A stretch of 22,468 nucleotides of DNA from an uncultured Selenomonadaceae bacterium (GTDB taxonomy: Bacteria; Bacillota; Negativicutes; Selenomonadales; Selenomonadaceae), in NCBI GenBank assembly GCA_905233325.1, contig CAJODU010000004.1:1-22468 (forward strand), read 5' to 3'. Shown here in pieces: positions 14,564 to 21,790 of the stretch (position 1 is its first letter; each line of letters opens with the position of its first letter). The position numbers and the translations under genes were made by a program. The notes under the pieces were generated by a model that did not search any database, was not told the origin of the DNA, and was given only the letters and a program-made list of their open reading frames with translations.

Positions 14564-15568
14564 TTGAAAAAAATTAAAAAATCGCTGAAAAAGGGTATCA
14601 TCATTGGCTTGTCGACAATGGCTCTGCTGGGCTTGACCGGTTGCGGTGAACAACCTGCCGACGCTCCGGCAAAATCACCAACGGCAGTTTCCTGGACTGA
14701 AATGCTTGACGGACAGGAAGTCACCAACAAAGTTGACAAAGTTCCGACAAGGGCGATCTCAATGTCACAGGCAACGACGGAAATGATGCTGGCACTCGGT
14801 CTTGAAGATAAGATGGTCGGCACAGCTATGAAGGAAGAGGACATCTATCCGCCGCTCCAAGAATCTTACGATAAAGTCAAAGTGCTTTCAGAGAAGTGGC
14901 CGTCTTATGAGACATTTATGGCAGAAAAGCCGGATTTTGCAACAGGCTGGGAAGTTCCCTTCACCAAGCGTGGTATTCCTGCCGAAAGAATCACATCACA
15001 AAATATACCGATCTTCATTCCTTCGTCAATGCAGAAACTTGACGCCGATCTTGACACTGTATTTGATGATATGCTGAAATATGGCGAAATTTTCGGTGTC
15101 CAAGAAGATGCCAAAATTTGGGTTGATGCTCAAAAAGAAATGTTAAAATCCACGCAGGAAAAGATCAAGGATCTGCCGAAGAAGAAAGTATTCATCTATG
15201 ATTCCAGCGACGGACAGCCCTTCACCGCCTTCAAAGGCTACACTACAAATATTTTGAAACTCATCGGTGCTGAAAATGTTATGGAAAATGCCGGTGTTGA
15301 TAAGACGTGGGCGGCAACGAGCTGGGAAAGTGTCGTCGCGGCTGATCCTGAATATATAATTATTGCAGATTACAGCAACGGTGTCCGTAATGATGAGGAC
15401 TTCCGGCAAAAAGTCGCTACCATTAAGGAAAATCCACAACTTCAAAGTGTGACTGCCGTCCGCGAGAATCATTTTATAAAGGTGAAACTTTCAGAAATTA
15501 CTCCCGGCGTTCGTACTGTTGAGTCTTTGAGACGGCTTGCTGAGGAAATTCACGGTATAAAAAATTAA
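14564..15568 (+). CDS. Substrate-binding lipoprotein of FecCD-type importer
   Basis: This 334-residue class III periplasmic-binding lipoprotein (BtuF/FepB type) captures a metal chelate and delivers it to the permease. The lipoprotein signal is clear: a basic start, a hydrophobic core, then L-T-G-C with Cys27 as the acylated residue. The mature part has the helical-backbone binding fold: R-A-I-S-M-S-Q-A-T-T-E-M-M-L-A-L-G-L, K-P-D-F-A-T-G-W-E, a long linker helix, and I-G-A-E-N-V with A-A-D-P-E-Y-I-I-I. TTG 14564 is chosen because GGAGG (14551-14555) is eight bases upstream and it gives a normal signal peptide. ATG 14519, just after the ATPase stop, would add 15 residues with no ribosome site. 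The substrate cannot be read from the sequence. Confidence 0.9.
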   Translation: MKKIKKSLKKGIIIGLSTMALLGLTGCGEQPADAPAKSPTAVSWTEMLDGQEVTNKVDKVPTRAISMSQATTEMMLALGLEDKMVGTAMKEEDIYPPLQESYDKVKVLSEKWPSYETFMAEKPDFATGWEVPFTKRGIPAERITSQNIPIFIPSSMQKLDADLDTVFDDMLKYGEIFGVQEDAKIWVDAQKEMLKSTQEKIKDLPKKKVFIYDSSDGQPFTAFKGYTTNILKLIGAENVMENAGVDKTWAATSWESVVAADPEYIIIADYSNGVRNDEDFRQKVATIKENPQLQSVTAVRENHFIKVKLSEITPGVRTVESLRRLAEEIHGIKN

Positions 15569-15619
15569 TCAAAATTAATTATAGATAATTGATAAAATAG
15601 GTTGAGGAGGGGATTTTCT

Positions 15620-16162
15620 ATGGATAGATTTGTACTGCCTTACAAGGGAATGGCACCCAAAATTGCAAATGGGGTGTTTATTGCACCGACTGCCTCTGTT
15701 GTCGGCGATGTGACGATTGGCACCGGCTCAAGTATTTGGTTCGGAGCAACTGTCCGTGGCGATTTTCAGCCGGTCAAGATAGGAGCTTTCACCAACATTC
15801 AGGACAACACTACAATCCACGTTATGGGTGATGCACCGACGGAGCTCGGCAACTATGTGACTGTAGGTCACAACTGTATTATACATTGCCGCTCAATCGG
15901 AAATAACTGCCTGATTGGTATGGGATCGATCGTTCTGGGCTATTCTGAAATTGGTGACAACTGCATAATAGGTGCCGGTACACTTCTGACGCAGCATAAG
16001 AAAATCCCTAACAACTGCCTTGTTTACGGCAACCCTGCCAAGATTATCCGTGCCATTCGTGAAGACGAGCTTGAGGCTCTTCGTGAATCTGCTTTGCACT
16101 ATTTTGAATGTGCAAAAAATTATGATGATGAATTTAGAAATTTGAATAATTCTCAAGAGTGA
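15620..16162 (+). CDS. Gamma carbonic anhydrase-like hexapeptide protein
   Basis: This 181-residue left-handed beta-helix protein of the gamma carbonic anhydrase/YrdA group is built of I/V-G-x-x hexapeptide repeats from about 20 to 150, with a C-terminal helix. Three histidines at 67 (N-T-T-I-H), 84 (V-G-H) and 89 (I-I-H) match the zinc ligands of the family. R-G-D at 46-48 and the Q-D-N at 61-63 are also conserved. It lacks the acidic-loop extension of the archaeal Cam enzyme, so carbonic anhydrase activity is possible but unproven; many homologues are of unknown role. ATG 15620 follows GAGGAGGGG (15604-15612); the TTG at 15602 lies before the ribosome site and is rejected. ndk follows ten bases after. 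Confidence 0.88.
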   Translation: MDRFVLPYKGMAPKIANGVFIAPTASVVGDVTIGTGSSIWFGATVRGDFQPVKIGAFTNIQDNTTIHVMGDAPTELGNYVTVGHNCIIHCRSIGNNCLIGMGSIVLGYSEIGDNCIIGAGTLLTQHKKIPNNCLVYGNPAKIIRAIREDELEALRESALHYFECAKNYDDEFRNLNNSQE

Positions 16163-16172
16163 GGTATTTAAA

Positions 16173-16589
16173 ATGGAAAGAACTTTGGTATTGATTAAAC
16201 CTGATGCTATTGCAAACAATCATATCGGCGATATTATTAAGCATTACGAAAAGGAAGGCTTTAAAATCGCCGCTATGAAGTTGATGAAGATGACTGAGGA
16301 AATTGCCGCAAAACATTATGCAGAACATATCGGTAAACCTTTTTACAAGGATCTTGTTGAATTTATGACTGCTGCTCCACTCGTGGCAATGGTACTCACC
16401 GGTGAGAATGTTATTGCAAGAGTCCGTGAAGTCAACGGTGCAACGAATCCTGAGAAGGCGGCAGAGGGGACAATCAGAAAACTCTACGCGGACAGTGTAA
16501 CTAAAAATGCTGTCCACGCCTCTGACAGCCCCGAAAATGCTAAGAGGGAAATTGCCATTTTCTTCAGTGAAATAGAAATTATGGATTGA
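16173..16589 (+). CDS. ndk: Nucleoside diphosphate kinase
   Basis: Ndk moves the terminal phosphate from ATP to other nucleoside diphosphates through a phosphohistidine and balances (d)NTP pools in the cytoplasm. It has 138 residues, the standard subunit size. R-T-L-V-L-I-K-P-D-A at 3-12 is the N-terminal signature. Residues 112-118 (N-A-V-H-A-S-D) hold the active His115; most family members have N-x-x-H-G-S-D, so Ala replaces Gly here. Lys9 and Tyr49-equivalent positions and the G-x-T-N-P region are also present (N-G-A-T-N-P, 88-93). GAGGT upstream of ATG 16173 is the ribosome site. It lies between the hexapeptide gene and the C_GCAxxG_C_C gene, probably in one transcript. Confidence 0.96.
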   Translation: MERTLVLIKPDAIANNHIGDIIKHYEKEGFKIAAMKLMKMTEEIAAKHYAEHIGKPFYKDLVEFMTAAPLVAMVLTGENVIARVREVNGATNPEKAAEGTIRKLYADSVTKNAVHASDSPENAKREIAIFFSEIEIMD

Positions 16590-16598
16590 TGTTTGAAA

Positions 16599-17000
16599 AT
16601 GACAAAACAAGAATCAGCTATTGAGATGCACGCAAAAAAATACAACTGTGCTCAGTCAGTTGCTTGTGTCTTTTCCGAGGAAGTCAATATTCCCAAGGAA
16701 ATACTCTTCGCAGCAACGGAAGGTTTTGGAGCGGGTATAGGTACAATGGAAGGTGTTTGCGGAGCACTTTCTGGGGCGGTTATGATTGCCGGTCTCAAAA
16801 ACAGCACAGCCAACCTTGAGGCTCCCGATTCAAAAGCCTCAACAATGAAAATATCAAAACAGCTCATTACAAATTTTAAAAAGCGTGTCGGAGCAATAAC
16901 TTGCCGAGAAATTAAAGGTATTGATACCGGCAAAGTTCTTTGTTCCTGCGATGAATGTATCAGACATGGTGTCAAACTTGTTGAAGAGGTCGTAATTTAA
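16599..17000 (+). CDS. C_GCAxxG_C_C family redox-type protein
   Basis: This small cysteine-rich protein of 133 residues belongs to the C_GCAxxG_C_C family, thought to bind a metal or redox centre and often linked to electron transfer in anaerobes. Visible pieces are Y-N-C-A-Q-S (Cys17), F-G-A-G-I-G, then G-V-C-G-A-L-S-G (Cys54) as the GCAxxG block, then T-C-R-E (Cys102) and a C-x-C-x-x-C cluster (115, 117, 120) near the end. Cys23 is extra. The start is not certain: ATG 16599 is chosen, and an in-frame TTG at 16593 adds two residues; neither has a strong ribosome site. The stop overlaps by four bases the stop of the convergent M15 gene. No precise reaction can be given. Confidence 0.82.
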   Translation: MTKQESAIEMHAKKYNCAQSVACVFSEEVNIPKEILFAATEGFGAGIGTMEGVCGALSGAVMIAGLKNSTANLEAPDSKASTMKISKQLITNFKKRVGAITCREIKGIDTGKVLCSCDECIRHGVKLVEEVVI

Positions 17001-17596
17001 TATAGTTTCGCCACAATATCATCAGGAATGGCGAAATGTTGATAATCTTTTCGATTATCCCAACAGTTGCCGCCCCACTCAAAGCCGTGTTCCGTAAACA
17101 GCTTACAGCATAGATCATTCTCCTCGATTTTATAAGGAAAACTTCTGCTCCTGTCGACATATTCTTCAGCGGCAGCCGGCTCCAAAATCCTCTTGCCGTC
17201 AACTTCCTTGATATATGGATTATAGAGCGGGTTAATATCGACCGCCAGACCCAGCCCGTGCTTAGAGATGATATTGGTGTGAGAGATCAGGCGAAAATTG
17301 AAACAGGAGGAGTTATTGGCAAGCATTGACTTCTCATCGTCTGATTCGTATTCATCAATCAAGCGTACTCTTTCAATCGGATAATCGGCTTTGTAGAGAT
17401 TTTGGAAAATATCCAGCAGCTCCTCGGCAATGTAGAAATTGCAGATCATTTCGCCTTCGTGGGTCTTTTTCTCTAAATCTTTGTGAAGAATGTGCAAATA
17501 TCTTAAATCCTCAATCGGAATAGTGCAGTCGTCTTTATAAGACTTTCCATTGATTCTTGCAAAGATGACGTCGTCAATTTTCTTAATGTAAAACAT
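16997..17596 (-). CDS. M15-family peptidase (VanY/L-Ala-D-Glu peptidase-like), cytoplasmic form
   Basis: This 199-residue protein has an M15-type zinc peptidase core. The motif S-K-H-G-L-G-L-A-V-D (111-120) supplies ligands His113 and Asp120, and D-Y-Q-H-F (184-188) supplies His187, with G-F-E-W-G-G just before, as in M15 enzymes that cut peptidoglycan peptides. Unusually there is no signal peptide or membrane anchor: the N-terminus reads M-F-Y-I-K-K-I-D-D and is polar. It may act on recycled muropeptides, need cell lysis for release, or be a phage-derived endolysin. The ribosome site is weak (AGGA about 12 bases upstream). The gene is convergent with the preceding cysteine-rich gene and divergent from aroC. 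Confidence 0.8.
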   Translation of the reverse strand: MFYIKKIDDVIFARINGKSYKDDCTIPIEDLRYLHILHKDLEKKTHEGEMICNFYIAEELLDIFQNLYKADYPIERVRLIDEYESDDEKSMLANNSSCFNFRLISHTNIISKHGLGLAVDINPLYNPYIKEVDGKRILEPAAAEEYVDRSRSFPYKIEENDLCCKLFTEHGFEWGGNCWDNRKDYQHFAIPDDIVAKLY

Positions 17597-17627
17597 AATA
17601 TCAAAAAATCCTATCTGATTATTTTAG

Positions 17628-17676
17628 TTGGGAATATTTTTTGTCTTCGTTGTACTTGAGAGGCACAATCTATCAA
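17628..17676 (+). repeat. Intergenic repeat copy B (upstream of aroC)
   Basis: This stretch resembles 21791-21857 in two blocks. The first, 17628-17656, matches about 24 of 30 positions of 21791-21820 (shared T-T-G-G-G, T-T-T-T-G, C-T-T-C-G and T-A-C-T). The second, 17658-17676 (GAGAGGCAC then ATC and ATCAA), matches about 17 of 19 positions of 21839-21857. One base separates the blocks here against 18 in the other copy. Counts are by eye. Confidence 0.5.
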
Positions 17677-17679
17677 TTT

Positions 17680-17702
17680 AAAGCAGATAATCTGCTTTTT
17701 TT
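17680..17702 (+). terminator. Intrinsic terminator-like hairpin before aroC
   Basis: AAAGCAGAT (17680-17688) and ATCTGCTTT (17690-17698) are a perfect inverted repeat, in practice a stem of about seven pairs with a five-base loop, followed by more T. It ends just before the aroC promoter, so it would stop rightward transcription arriving from upstream or end a short transcript covering repeat copy B. The leftward T-run is weak. Confidence 0.6.
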
Positions 17703-17703
17703 G

Positions 17704-17732
17704 TTGAAATTTTCTAAAAATGATTATATAAT
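17704..17732 (+). promoter_or_regulatory. Sigma-A promoter of aroC
   Basis: TTGAAA (17704-17709), a 17-base spacer and TATAAT (17727-17732) form a strong promoter. The expected transcript start is near 17739, about 44 bases before the chosen aroC start. It excludes the longer in-frame start at 17732, which overlaps the -10 element. Confidence 0.7.
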
Positions 17733-17782
17733 TGAATCAAGAATTTTTGAAATTGAAAATTTTTAAGGTGGAAGGTGATATT

Positions 17783-18868
17783 TTGTCGAAGTTAAGATTT
17801 ATGACTGCCGGAGAATCTCATGGTCCGCAGCTTACGGCAATATTGGAAGGTATACCCGCAGGAGTCAAGATTGATAAAGAGGCAATCGACAATGATTTAT
17901 TCAGACGTCAGCAAGGCTACGGGCGCGGCGGCAGAATGAAAATCGAGAGCGACAAAGTTGAAATAGTCAGCGGTGTCAGATTTGGTGAGACTATCGGCTC
18001 TCCTATAACTTTGGTTGTAAAAAATCGCGACTGGGAAAACTGGCAGGAGAAAATGGCAATCTTCGGCGAACCTAAAGGCGAGAAAGTCACGGCGGTAAGA
18101 CCGGGTCACGCTGATTTAAGCGGTGCGATAAAATACAACCGCTCCGACGCCCGCGATATTTTGGAACGCTCCAGTGCTCGTGAAACTACTATGCGGGTGG
18201 CTGTCGGCGGCGTTTGCAAGGAATTTCTAAAAGCATGCGGAATCACAATCACCGGCAAAGTCACCAAAATTGGCGGCATTGTTGACGACTACGAGGCAAT
18301 GAAGGTCAAAATTGACGAGGCTAAGTCTAAGGGTGATACTCTCGGCGGTGTCTTTGAAATCACGGTTAAAGGCGTACCCGTAGGTCTTGGCAGTCACATT
18401 CAATGGGATCGCAAACTTGATGCAAAGCTGGCAATGGCGTTTATGTCCATTCAAGCTATCAAAGGTGTGGAAATAGGGCTTGGTTTTGAATGTGCCAATT
18501 TATTCGGCTCTCAAGTGCATGATGAGATTTTCAGCGATCTTGATGATCATATATACCGCGAGACTAACCGCGCAGGTGGGATTGAAGGCGGAATGAGCAA
18601 CGGTGAGGATATTGTCATTCGTGCTGTGATGAAACCTATTCCAACTCTTATGAAACCGCTTAAATCTATCACCCTTGATACCAGGCGGCAGGTTATGGCT
18701 TGCAAAGAACGCAGCGATACCTGTGCAGTGGAGGCGGCGGCTGTCGTTGGTGAGGCTATGGCGGCCTTTGTGATAGCTCAGGCAATGGTTGACAAATTCG
18801 GTGCTGACTCTATGGCAGACATAAAACTTCAAAAAGTTACTGCTGATGATGAAATTGATGAATTATAA
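17783..18868 (+). CDS. aroC: Chorismate synthase
   Basis: AroC makes chorismate from 5-enolpyruvylshikimate-3-phosphate using reduced FMN, the last shared step to aromatic amino acids and folate. It has 361 residues, normal for the family. Signatures are G-E-S-H-G-P (10-15), the R-R-Q-x-G-Y-G-R-G-G-R-M block, G-E-T-I-G-S-P-I, R-P-G-H-A-D, the S-S-A-R-E-T-T-M-R-V-A-V-G region, and G-G-I-E-G-G-M-S-N-G. TTG 17783 starts M-S-K-L-R-F-M-T-A-G-E, the usual N-terminus, with GGAAGGTGA just upstream. It is not beside other aro genes here; the convergent ilvN ends 12 bases from its stop with no terminator seen between them. Confidence 0.97.
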   Translation: MSKLRFMTAGESHGPQLTAILEGIPAGVKIDKEAIDNDLFRRQQGYGRGGRMKIESDKVEIVSGVRFGETIGSPITLVVKNRDWENWQEKMAIFGEPKGEKVTAVRPGHADLSGAIKYNRSDARDILERSSARETTMRVAVGGVCKEFLKACGITITGKVTKIGGIVDDYEAMKVKIDEAKSKGDTLGGVFEITVKGVPVGLGSHIQWDRKLDAKLAMAFMSIQAIKGVEIGLGFECANLFGSQVHDEIFSDLDDHIYRETNRAGGIEGGMSNGEDIVIRAVMKPIPTLMKPLKSITLDTRRQVMACKERSDTCAVEAAAVVGEAMAAFVIAQAMVDKFGADSMADIKLQKVTADDEIDEL

Positions 18869-18880
18869 TTGCAAAATATT

Positions 18881-19414
18881 TTAAAGCAGATTTTTGCCAT
18901 AAAATTCTCTGTCCTTGTCAAGCTGCTTGTGAATGGTATTTTCGCCGCGTTCAAGGGCAATCAATCCTGTGCGAATTACTTCCATAATACCATAAGGCTG
19001 GAGCAGTCGAGTGAAAGCGGTGATTTTATCGTCCCCGCCGGTTATCTCAAATATCAAAGTTGTTGCCTGAACATCTACAACGTGAGCACGGAAGAGTTCC
19101 GCCATTTTCAGCACGTCAAGCCTGTTGTTGTCGTCGGCAGATACTTTTATCAATGTCATTCCGCGTGTGACGGCGATTGAGGCGTCAAGCCGCTGGACTG
19201 CTTTAACTACGGGCATTTTTTCAAGTTGCTTAATCATCTGCTCAACCAGACCCGAATCACCGTGAACAACTACAGTAATGCGTGAGAACTCAGGCGATTG
19301 CGTCACACCGACGGAGAGGCTGTCAATATTAAATTCTCGTCGACTGAACATACTTGCCACCCTCACCAACACACCTGGTTGATTTTCAACATAGACTGAT
19401 AAGACGTGTTTCAT
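18881..19414 (-). CDS. ilvN: Acetolactate synthase small (regulatory) subunit
   Basis: This 177-residue regulatory subunit of acetohydroxyacid synthase binds the catalytic subunit and mediates valine feedback in branched-chain amino acid synthesis. The ACT domain fills residues about 3-75, with S-V-x-V-E-N-Q-P-G-V-L-x-R-V-A at its start and F-N-I-D-S-L-S-V-G. The conserved C-terminal domain follows, with R-G-M-T-L-I-K-V-S-A and I-F-E-I-T-G, then Y-G-I-M-E-V-I-R-T-G. AAAGGAGC about ten bases upstream is the ribosome site. No ilvB is adjacent. It lies 33 bases downstream of fliB on the same strand and may share that promoter. Confidence 0.95.
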   Translation of the reverse strand: MKHVLSVYVENQPGVLVRVASMFSRREFNIDSLSVGVTQSPEFSRITVVVHGDSGLVEQMIKQLEKMPVVKAVQRLDASIAVTRGMTLIKVSADDNNRLDVLKMAELFRAHVVDVQATTLIFEITGGDDKITAFTRLLQPYGIMEVIRTGLIALERGENTIHKQLDKDREFYGKNLL

Positions 19415-19447
19415 TTGCTTAAACGCTCCTTTGAAGTTTTCTAAATT

Positions 19448-20476
19448 TCACTTTAATTGAATTTCGTTGTGCAGAATTTTCATTATCTTGAGTATATCAA
19501 GGCCGGCTTTCGTCTGCAGCCAGCGGTAGTACTCAACATCGTGATCTATATTCCTGCTGAACCAAGTGACCACCTCAATGGGATCACCCTCACCTATCAA
19601 CGCCTCAAGGATTTTGTAAGTCAGAACAAAGAGACCGTAATTTTGACTGATTGCCCCTTTTGTCCGCCAAGGATAGGTATTCCCGAAAAATTCATTGACG
19701 AGATAGTTTTCAAGTATCTCGCTATTTTTTTGCCTCGCTTCAAGATTCGGCTTGATTATTATATCCGCCTTCGCGAAAACTTCAAGCATAATTTTTTCAT
19801 AAGCAGATTGATCATATTGAATACTTTTCAGCATTTTCGGCACTTGATTATCAAAAAAGCCTTCACTTCGATACAATGCACAGAGATTGTCTATCTCTTC
19901 CAACTTGTCGGCGTTGATTATCTCTTCAAGACGATCAAGGTAAAAACCCAGAATAATCAAGCGTTGATTTATACTTAGCTGCCTTTTTTGGAGAATGTGA
20001 ACGGCGGCGGCCTGGACTTCAAGCAGATAATCCAGGAGATCGTCGGGTATATTGGGATTGTAGACATCAGTCTCGTCATCGGTCTCGGTGGTTTTGAATT
20101 TAATCTGTTCGCTCAAGGCCAGCTTGGCAGCGATAGGACAAGCCAGCGACAAAGTCCTCACGCAGAACTCATCAATAAAATAAGTTCGGCGCGGAAAAGT
20201 TCGGCAAGTGCCAGATAGGAAAGGCTCCCCCTCAGAAAGCTGCAACCCGCACAAGCACTGCTCAGTCAAGAATGGGCAGGTATTATTGCCATCGAGATTT
20301 ATATAGTACTTGCCATCTTTGAAGTCTGCAATATTTGAGTTACGCTCCCTATATCGGTTGGCAGCCTTGATGTCTATTTCTATCTGCCAGTCCTTACAGC
20401 AAGCAGCCTTGCAGGAAGGTCCGTCACAGACAAACTTGCTGACATATTCAGGCTCATAATATACCCTTTTCACCAT
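19448..20476 (-). CDS. fliB: FliB-like flagellin lysine-N-methylase
   Basis: This protein is predicted to methylate lysines of flagellin. It has 342 residues, somewhat shorter than Salmonella FliB (about 400). The N-terminal cysteine cluster defines the family: C17-x4-C22-x3-C26-C27-x-x-W, then Cys67, C74-x-C76, T-C91-R-T-F-P-R-R, Cys105 and Cys113, likely holding a metal or iron-sulfur centre. The remainder is helical and poorly conserved. The ATG at 20476 is chosen because GGACGGTGA lies just upstream and a near-consensus promoter sits 31 bases before it. The open frame continues upstream to 20836, but that part runs through the promoter and into the divergent aminotransferase gene. No flagellin gene is in the window. 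Other CxxCxxCC-type proteins are possible. Confidence 0.8.
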   Translation of the reverse strand: MVKRVYYEPEYVSKFVCDGPSCKAACCKDWQIEIDIKAANRYRERNSNIADFKDGKYYINLDGNNTCPFLTEQCLCGLQLSEGEPFLSGTCRTFPRRTYFIDEFCVRTLSLACPIAAKLALSEQIKFKTTETDDETDVYNPNIPDDLLDYLLEVQAAAVHILQKRQLSINQRLIILGFYLDRLEEIINADKLEEIDNLCALYRSEGFFDNQVPKMLKSIQYDQSAYEKIMLEVFAKADIIIKPNLEARQKNSEILENYLVNEFFGNTYPWRTKGAISQNYGLFVLTYKILEALIGEGDPIEVVTWFSRNIDHDVEYYRWLQTKAGLDILKIMKILHNEIQLK

Positions 20477-20507
20477 AGTCACCGTCCAAAAAATATTGAT
20501 TACCTTG

Positions 20508-20536
20508 ATTTTAATATCTTTGCACTTTAATGTCAA
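20508..20536 (-). promoter_or_regulatory. Sigma-A promoter of fliB-ilvN
   Basis: On the minus strand TTGACA (plus 20531-20536) is 17 bases from TAAAAT (plus 20508-20513). It points at fliB and is the only good promoter before ilvN. It is a vegetative-type rather than a sigma-28 flagellar promoter. Confidence 0.7.
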
Positions 20537-20542
20537 TAAATT

Positions 20543-20571
20543 TTGCACGGAGGCTTTTTTTGTGGTATAAT
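20543..20571 (+). promoter_or_regulatory. Extended -10 promoter of the aminotransferase gene
   Basis: TTGCAC (20543-20548), a 17-base spacer and TATAAT (20566-20571), preceded by TGG as an extended -10. Transcription should begin near 20578, 25 bases before the ATG. It lies only seven bases from the divergent fliB promoter's -35 element, so the two may interfere. Confidence 0.75.
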
Positions 20572-20602
20572 CAATACAAATTTTTTGAGAGGTGAAAATT
20601 TT

Positions 20603-21790
20603 ATGGTAAACGATAAAATGTATGAGTTGGGAACCAAGAAGTCGACAATCCGCACTATTTTTGAATTTGGCAGGAAGCGTGCCGCTGAAGTCGGTGAGGA
20701 TAATATTTATGATTTCAGTCTCGGCAATCCCAACGTCCCCACGCCACAATTTATCAAGGACGCTATTATTGATATTCTGAATACAATGGAACCGACTGCC
20801 GTCCACGGCTACACTGTTGCACCGGGCAATCCTCAAGTCCGTGAGACGCTCGCCAAAAGTATCAACGAGAGATTCGGCACGAACTTCGCCGGCAAAAATC
20901 TCTTCATCACTGCCGGTGCCGCCGCGGCTATCACAATCTCATTCAAGGCACTCTGCGAGACTCACGACGAATTTATCACCTTTGCACCATACTTCCCCGA
21001 ATATAAATGTTTTGTCGAGAGCGTTGGCGGCAAGCTGGTTGTTATTCCTGCACAGATTCCCGACTTCCAGATCAACTTTGAAGAGTTCGAGAAGGCCGTC
21101 AACGTCCACACGAAGGCGGTTATCATCAACTCGCCCAACAATCCGAGCGGTGCCGTCTACAGCGAGGAGACTATCACTATACTTTCTGACATTCTCCGCA
21201 AGAAGTCCGCAGAGTTCAAACACCCGATATTCATCATCAGCGATGAACCCTATCGCGAGATTGCCTATGATGTTGACGTCCCCTATGTTCCGAAATACTA
21301 CGACAATACTCTGGTGTGCTACTCCTACAGCAAGTCCTTCTCTCTGCCAGGTGAGCGTATCGGCTATATTGTCGTGCCTGATGAGATTGAGGATTTTGGC
21401 AAGATTTACGGAGCGATTGCCGGAGCCGCCAGAGTACTCACCCACGTCAATGCCCCTTCACTTTGGCAGTTGGTAATTGCCAAGTGTGCAGGTAAGCCGT
21501 CTGATATTACAATCTATCGCAAGAATGCAGAGCTGCTCTACAACGGCTTGATTGACGCCGGTTTTACTTGCAATAAGCCGCAGGGAGCCTTCTATCTCTT
21601 CCCGAAGTGCCTTGAAGATGATGATTATGCTTTCTGCGAGCGTGCGAAGAAGTATGATCTGCTGCTGGTGCCTGGCAAGGACTTCGGTTGCCCCGGCTAT
21701 TTCCGCGCAGCTTACTGTATCAAGACGGAAACCATTGAGAAATCTCTGCCGCTCTTTAAAAAGCTGGCTGCAGAATATAAGAATTTTTAA
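20603..21790 (+). CDS. PLP-dependent class I aminotransferase
   Basis: This 395-residue fold-type I aminotransferase is of the aspartate-aminotransferase superfamily. The PLP-binding lysine is in S-Y-S-K-S-F-S (Lys244). The cofactor Asp is in I-S-D-E-P-Y (Asp214). S-P-N-N-P-S-G (177-183) and E-R-I-G-Y (251-255, with an Arg for the phosphate) follow the family pattern. Y-x-x-x-x-G-N-P-x-V-R is near 70-80. The substrate cannot be read directly; an aspartate- or alanine-type transaminase is plausible. ATG 20603 has GAGAGGTGA (20587-20595) and lies after the promoter's predicted transcript start. Upstream in-frame sequence overlaps the promoter and is excluded. Codon choice is C/G-richer than in the flanking genes, as in well-expressed genes. 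Confidence 0.92.
   Translation: MVNDKMYELGTKKSTIRTIFEFGRKRAAEVGEDNIYDFSLGNPNVPTPQFIKDAIIDILNTMEPTAVHGYTVAPGNPQVRETLAKSINERFGTNFAGKNLFITAGAAAAITISFKALCETHDEFITFAPYFPEYKCFVESVGGKLVVIPAQIPDFQINFEEFEKAVNVHTKAVIINSPNNPSGAVYSEETITILSDILRKKSAEFKHPIFIISDEPYREIAYDVDVPYVPKYYDNTLVCYSYSKSFSLPGERIGYIVVPDEIEDFGKIYGAIAGAARVLTHVNAPSLWQLVIAKCAGKPSDITIYRKNAELLYNGLIDAGFTCNKPQGAFYLFPKCLEDDDYAFCERAKKYDLLLVPGKDFGCPGYFRAAYCIKTETIEKSLPLFKKLAAEYKNF

Noticed and set aside
15569..15600. AATTAAT/ATTAATT inverted repeat after the lipoprotein gene as a terminator
   Set aside because: The stem is purely A/T and no T-run follows; it is probably A/T-rich spacer.
18869..19180. Plus-strand frame just after aroC
   Set aside because: It is antisense to ilvN, which is unmistakable, and has no ribosome site.
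20477..20836. N-terminal extension of fliB
   Set aside because: It runs through two promoters and into the divergent aminotransferase gene, and FliB-family similarity begins only at the ATG at 20476.
20817..21476. 219-codon frame within the aminotransferase gene
   Set aside because: It is a +1-type shadow rich in Arg and Ser arising from C/G-rich codons of the real gene.
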